Shown here piece by piece: positions 59,196 through 64,000 of a stretch of 64,000 nucleotides of DNA. Source of the DNA: Chlorocebus sabaeus (lineage: Eukaryota; Chordata; Mammalia; Primates; Cercopithecidae); assembly GCF_047675955.1 (NCBI RefSeq), contig NC_132923.1, forward strand, positions 85,285,637 to 85,349,636, read 5' to 3'. The notes beneath the pieces were generated by a model. That model made no database searches. It had not been told where the DNA came from and was given only the letters and a program-made list of their open reading frames with translations. The translations under genes and the position numbers were made by a program. The first letter of the stretch is position 1. Every line of letters starts with the position of its first letter.

Positions 59196-59580
59196 GACTG
59201 GGCGTGGTGGCTCATGCCTGTAATCCCAGCACTTTGGGAGGCCGAAGTGGGAGAATCACCTGAGGTCAGGAGTTCAAGACCAGCCTGGCCAACGTGGCAA
59301 AACTCTGCCTCTGCTAAAAATACAAAAATCAGCCGGGTATGGTGGCAGGCATCTGTAATTCTAGCTACTCAGGAGGCCAAGGCAGGAGACTCACTTGAAC
59401 CTGGGAGGCGGAGGTTGTAGTGAGCCGAGATTACGCCATTGTACTCCAGCCTGGGTGATAGAGCAAGACTCCATCTCAAAACAAACAAACAAACAAACAA
59501 ATAAATAAATAAATTGTAGTGAGCCAAGATTGCGCCATTGCACTCCAGCCTGGGTGACAGAGCGAGACTCCATCTCAAAA

Positions 59581-59611
<31 letters not shown>

Positions 59612-59612
59612 A
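59196..59612 (+). mobile_element. AluS-like with a duplicated 3' end
   Basis: A complete Alu to (aaac)n(aaat)n at 59512 is followed by a second copy of its last 65 bp and another (aaat)n tail. tatttaaatattatt before and tatttaaacattgtt after bracket the whole. Confidence 0.85.
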
Positions 59613-59650
59613 ATATTTAAACATTGTTTACTTTTATTAAGAGACTTTTT

Positions 59651-59953
59651 TTTTTTTTTTTTTTTTTTTTTGAGACGGAGTCTCGCTCTGTCGCCCAGGC
59701 TGGAGTGCAGTGGCCAGATCTCAGCTCACTGCAAGCTCCGCCTCCTGGGTTTACTCCATTCTCCTGCCTCGGCCTCCCGAGTAGCTGGGACTACAGGCGC
59801 CCGCCACCTCACCCGGCTAGATTTTTATATTTTTTAGTAGAGACGGGGTTTCACCGTATTAGCCAGGATGGTCTTGATCTCCTGACCTCGTGATCCGCCC
59901 GTCTCGGCCTCCCAAAGTGCTGGGATTACAGGCTTGAGCCACCGCGCCCAGCC
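59651..59953 (-). mobile_element. Young AluY of Old World monkey type
   Basis: Flanked by tattaagagactttt on both sides (59635 and 59954). It shares the cacctcacccggctag and ggcttgagcc variants with the copy at 29031. Confidence 0.9.
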
Positions 59954-60567
59954 TATTAAGAGACTTTTTAGCTCTCTGCTCCATTGTTCTTTTCTAAAAT
60001 TTTTATTTTTTAAACAGTTTAATTGAAATGTAATTCACATACCATACAACTTACCCTATAAAGTGTACAATTCAGTGGTTTTTAGTCTCTTCATAGGTAT
60101 GTACAAACATCAATTTTAGAACAATTTTATCACTTCAGAAAGAAACTTGCGCTCCTCAGCTGTCACCCTCCGGAATTGCATGCTTCTCCCGGCCTAAGCA
60201 ACTATACATCTACTTTCTGTCTCTATAGAGTTTCTTATTCTAGAGTTTGTATGAACGGAATAATATAATACATATACTCTTATGACTGCCTTCTATCACT
60301 TTTTGTGGTTTGTCTATGTTGGAGCAAGTATCAGTAATTCGTTCCTTTTTTTGGTTGAAAAATATTCCATCGTATGGTTATACCACATTTTGTTATTCAT
60401 TTGTTCATTGATGGATATTTCAGTTGTTTCCACCTTTTGGCTGTTAAGAATAATGCTGTTATAAGCGTTCATATACAAGGTTTTGTGTACATACATGTTT
60501 TCACTTCTCCTGGGCACGTATCTGGTCATATGGAAATTCTGTGTTTAATCATTTGAAGAACTGCTGA

Positions 60568-60863
60568 TTTTTTTTTTTTTTTTGAGACACAGTCTCACTC
60601 TGTCACCCAGGCTGGAGTGCAGTGACGCGATCTCGGCTCACTGCAACCTCCACCTCCTGATTAAGCGATTCTCCTGCCTCACCCTCCTGAGTAGCTGGGA
60701 CTACAGGTATGTACCACCACACCCTGCTAATTTTTGTGTTTTTAGTAGAGACGGGGTTTCACTATGTTGTACAGGCTGGTCTCAAACTCTTGGCCTCAAG
60801 TGATCCACCCGCTTCGGCCTCCCAAAACACTGGGATTACAAGTGTGAGCCGCCATGCCCGGCT
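60568..60863 (-). mobile_element. AluS-like
   Basis: Antisense; a 14-bp deletion at cacctcctgattaagcg. Confidence 0.9.
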
Positions 60864-61273
60864 GCTGACTGTTTTAGAGCACCTCCACCATTTATATTTG
60901 TACAAGCAGTGTACGGGGATGAGGATTTCTCCACATCCTCTCCAGTAATTGGTATTAGCTGACTTTTTGATTTTGGCCTACATTTTTTAGTATCTCATTG
61001 TGTTTTTGATTTTCATTTCTCTGATGATTAATGATGTCAAGTATCTTTTTATGTGCTTATTAGCCATTTGTATATCTTCTTTAGAGAAATGTCTATTTAT
61101 ATTCTTTGCCCATTTTAAATAAAATTTAGTTGTCTTTTTATTATTGAGTTGTTAGAATTCTTTATGTATTCTAGTTAGAAGCCCTTATTAGATACATGGT
61201 TTGCATATATTTTCTCCCTTTCCATGGATTATTTTCTTGATGATGTTCTTTGAAGTACTTTGAAGTTTTTTAT

Positions 61274-61561
61274 TTAATTTTAATTTATTTTGTTTTCAGA
61301 CAGGGTCTTGCTCTGTTGCCCAGGCTGGAGTGCAGTGGTATGATCACAGCTCATTGCAACCTTGACCTCCAGGGCTCAAGTGATCCTCAAGCTGGGACTA
61401 CAAGTGCACGCCACCTTGCCCAGCTAATTGTTTTTATATTTTTTGTAGAGATGGGGTTTCACTGTGTTGCCCAGGCTGGTCTTGAACTCCTGGGCAACAT
61501 GCTCTCTTTGGCCTCCCAAAGTGCTAGGATTGCAGGCTGACATAACCCACCTCGCCTGGCC
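61274..61561 (-). mobile_element. AluJ-like
   Basis: Flanked by tttgaagtttttt-like and ctgaagtttataa text. Confidence 0.88.
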
Positions 61562-62030
61562 TGAAGTTTATAATTTTGATAAGGTCTAATTTATATATAT
61601 TTTTCTTTTGTTGCTTGTGCTTTTGGTGACATAACCGAGTCTTTTGGCAAATCTAAGGTCATGAAGATTTATCCGTTTTCTTTTAAGAGTTTTATAGTTT
61701 TAGCTGTTATATCTAGTTCCTTGATCTATTTCAAGTTAATTTTTATATATGGTGTGAGTTAAGGGTCCAACTTCATATTTTCACTAGTGGATATCTTTTG
61801 CTTGTGACATGGTATTCCAGCACCACTTGTTGAAAAGACTATTCTTTCCACATTGAATGATCTTGGCACTCTTGTCAATCATCAGTTTACCATAGATGTA
61901 TGACTTTATTATGACTTAATTCTGTTCTATTGATCTATATGTCCTGTGCAGTACAACACTGTCTTGAGTATTGTTGTTTTGTAATACGTTTTGAAATTGG
62001 GATGTGTTAGTCCTCTAACTTTGCTTTTTT

Positions 62031-62328
62031 ATTTTTTTTGTTGTTGAGACAGAATTTCACTTCTGTTGCGCAGGCTGGAGTGCCGTGGTGCGAACTCGGC
62101 TCATTGCAGCCTCTACTGGGTTCAAGTGATTCTCCTGCCTCAGCCTCCTGAGTAGCTGAGATTACAGGCGTGTGCCACCACACCTCTATTAAAAATTTTT
62201 GTATTTTTAATAGAGATGGAGTTTCACCATATTGGCTAGGCTGGTCTCGATCTCCCAACCTTAGGTAATCTGCCCACCTCAGCCTCCCAAAGTGCTGGGA
62301 TTACAGGTGTGAGCCACCACACCCAGCC
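62031..62328 (-). mobile_element. AluS-like
   Basis: Flanked by aactttgctttttt and tactttgctttttt. Confidence 0.9.
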
Positions 62329-62654
62329 TACTTTGCTTTTTTCTTTCAAGATTGTTTCGGCTATTCCAAATTCTTTGCAATTCTATCAGAATTTTAGAAT
62401 CAGCTTGCCAGTTTCTGCAAAACAGTTGTAATTCTCATATAAATTGCATTGAATCTATAGATTAGTTTGGGGAGTATTACCTTAACAAGGTCTTCTGATC
62501 TATGAACGTGGGATGTTTTTCCATTTTATTTATAACTTTAATTTTGTTCAGTGTCTTATAGTTTTTAGAGTATAATAAGTCTTGTACTTTTGTTAAAGTT
62601 AAATAAATTGATAATAAAACCATTTGATGCTATTGTGAATGGAATTGATTTCTT

Positions 62655-62961
62655 TCTTTCTTTCTTTCTTTCTTTTTGAGACAAAGTCTCACTCTGTTGC
62701 CCAGGCTGGAGTTCAGTGGTGCAATCTTGGCTCACTGCAACCTCCGCCTCCCAGATTCAAGCGATTCTGCTGCTTCAGCCTCCTGAGTAGTTGGAATTAC
62801 AGGCAAGCCCCCATCACGCCCAGCTAATTTTTGTATTTTTTAGTAGGGATGGGGTTTCACCGTGTTGGCCAGGATGCTCTCGAACTCCTGACCTCAGGCG
62901 ATCCACCCAACTCGGCCTCCCAAAGTGCTGTGATTACAGGCGTGAGCCACTGTGCCTGGCC
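62655..62961 (-). mobile_element. AluS-like with (TTTC)n tail
   Basis: Perfect 15-bp flanks, tggaattgatttctt, at 62640 and 62962. Confidence 0.92.
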
Positions 62962-63280
62962 TGGAATTGATTTCTTAATTTCATTTACAGATTATTTGTT
63001 GTAAATGTATAAGAACAAATTTTTTTCATACTCATCTTGTGTCCTGTAACCATCTGAACATATTTATTACCTTTAGTAGTTTTTAGTGGATTCTTTAGGA
63101 TTTTCTATATATAAGTTCATATCATGCACAAATACAGATTTACTTCCTCCCCCAATCTAGATGCTATTTATTCTTATTCTTGTCTGATTTCCCTGGCTAG
63201 AACCTCCAGTATAATATTGATTAGAAGTGGCAAGAGTGGACATCCTTTTCTTGTACCTGAAGCATACGTATGTATTATCA

Positions 63281-63335
63281 GTACCTAGTTCAGCCATGAA
63301 ATAAAAAAGTGCCTAGTTCAGCCATGAAATAAAAC
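63281..63335. repeat. 28-bp tandem duplication
   Basis: gtrcctagttcagccatgaa plus ataaaa, two copies. Confidence 0.9.
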
Positions 63336-63356
63336 TTAGTGTTATTTGAAAGGGTT

Positions 63357-63730
63357 TTTTTTTTTTTTAAGTATTTATTTATTTTTATTTGCCACTATAC
63401 TAATGAGGAAGAAGGGGTTTCTAAATTTTGTTATTTGTTTATGTATTTGTTTGAGACAAGGTCTCTGTTGCTCAGGCTGGAGCGCAGTGGTGCGATGGTG
63501 GCTTACTGCAGCCTTGATGTCCTGGGCTGAAGTAATTCTGCCTCAGCCCCCCAATTAACTGGGGCAACAGGCATGCACCACCACATCTGGCTAATTTGTT
63601 TGCTTTTTGTGAAGATGGAGTCTCACTATGTTGCCCAGGGTGGTCGCAAAATCCTAAGGTGCAAGTGATTCTCACATCCTTCACCTCTCAAAGTGCTGAG
63701 AGTACAGGCATGAGCCACCTCACTTGGCCA
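63357..63730 (-). mobile_element. AluJ-like with extra 3' sequence before the tail
   Basis: The Alu body (63451-63730) is followed at its 3' side by about 80 bp of unique text and a second A-tail. agggtttttt flanks both ends. Confidence 0.75.
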
Positions 63731-63933
63731 GAGGGTTTTTTAAAATTCACATTTTAATTATGTTGCTTCAGAGGAGTTCTTGAGGTTGGTCCTTATACTA
63801 TCAGCACCTGAAAGCTTGTTTGAAATGTAAATTATTATTAGACTCTACCCTGCAACTCTGAAAAGAACCAGGGGCTGGGAAGTTCACTTAGCCTTTTGCA
63901 TGGTAAATGTAGTTTGTCTTAAAATTAATAATG

Positions 63934-64000
63934 TGGCAGGGTGCAACTGCTCTCGCCTGTAATCCCAGCACTTTGGGAGGCCGAGGAGAGTGGATTACCT
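63934..64000 (+). mobile_element. Alu, cut by the window end
   Basis: Sense Alu head, gcagggtgcaactgctctcg onwards. Confidence 0.85.

Larger units (their letters stand above)
59995..63262 (-). mobile_element. Old L1M-type 3' half, interrupted by four Alus
   Basis: Antisense L1M text is continuous across gaps: 3' UTR at 59995-60567 (tgtacaattcagtggttttt), then ORF2-derived blocks at 60864-61273, 61562-62030, 62329-62654 and 62962-63262. No open frame of note remains. Confidence 0.85.
45986..64000 (+). other. EPS15: EPS15 intron 1 (5' 18 kb)
   Basis: The sequence after the exon 1 donor shows no second EPS15 exon up to the window end. Most Alus inside it (12 of 15 recognised) are antisense to EPS15. 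Confidence 0.75.

Overview
This window is nuclear DNA from a primate. About sixty Alu elements are recognisable, along with MIR, L2, L1 and LTR fragments, and the genes are split by long introns. Two young full-length Alus (29031-29327 and 59651-59953) carry the 'cacctcacccggctag' and 'ggcttgagcc' variants that I associate with Old World monkey AluYR-type lineages. My best guess is a cercopithecid monkey; a macaque-, baboon- or vervet-like genome would fit.

Two loci are recognisable, both on the + strand. At 991-15800 lie the last four exons of a calreticulin-family gene. The order, exon sizes (114, 144, 94 and 250 bp) and splice signals match calreticulin exons 6 to 9, but the reading frame is broken by an in-frame TGA, a +1 insertion and a disrupted start of the last exon. 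This fits the CALR4 locus, known as the pseudogene CALR4P in human and coding in mouse. At 45953-45985 lies coding exon 1 of EPS15 (MAAAAQLSLTQ), inside a CpG island with GC boxes. The rest of the window (45986-64000) is EPS15 intron 1. CALR4P lying upstream of EPS15 in the same orientation agrees with what I recall of human 1p32.

Layout: 1-15800 is the CALR4-like 3' half. Its 9.8-kb intron holds an ERV LTR, a 5'-truncated L1PA nested in an older L1, a small retrocopy and several Alus. 15800-45600 is a 30-kb intergenic repeat field of Alus, MIRs, L2-like and old L1 fragments and a U6-derived pseudogene. 45600-46550 is the EPS15 promoter CpG island, within about 6 kb free of Alus. 46550-64000 is EPS15 intron 1, whose distal part holds an old antisense L1 cut up by Alus.

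Most long open frames here are artefacts of Alu, pyrimidine-tract or CpG-island composition. I found no sign of a new multi-gene system. The observations worth checking are the decay pattern of the calreticulin gene, an overlapping upstream ORF at EPS15, an unidentified retrocopy, a possible U6/mRNA chimera, a local duplication next to a tandem repeat, and a few unusual Alu insertions.
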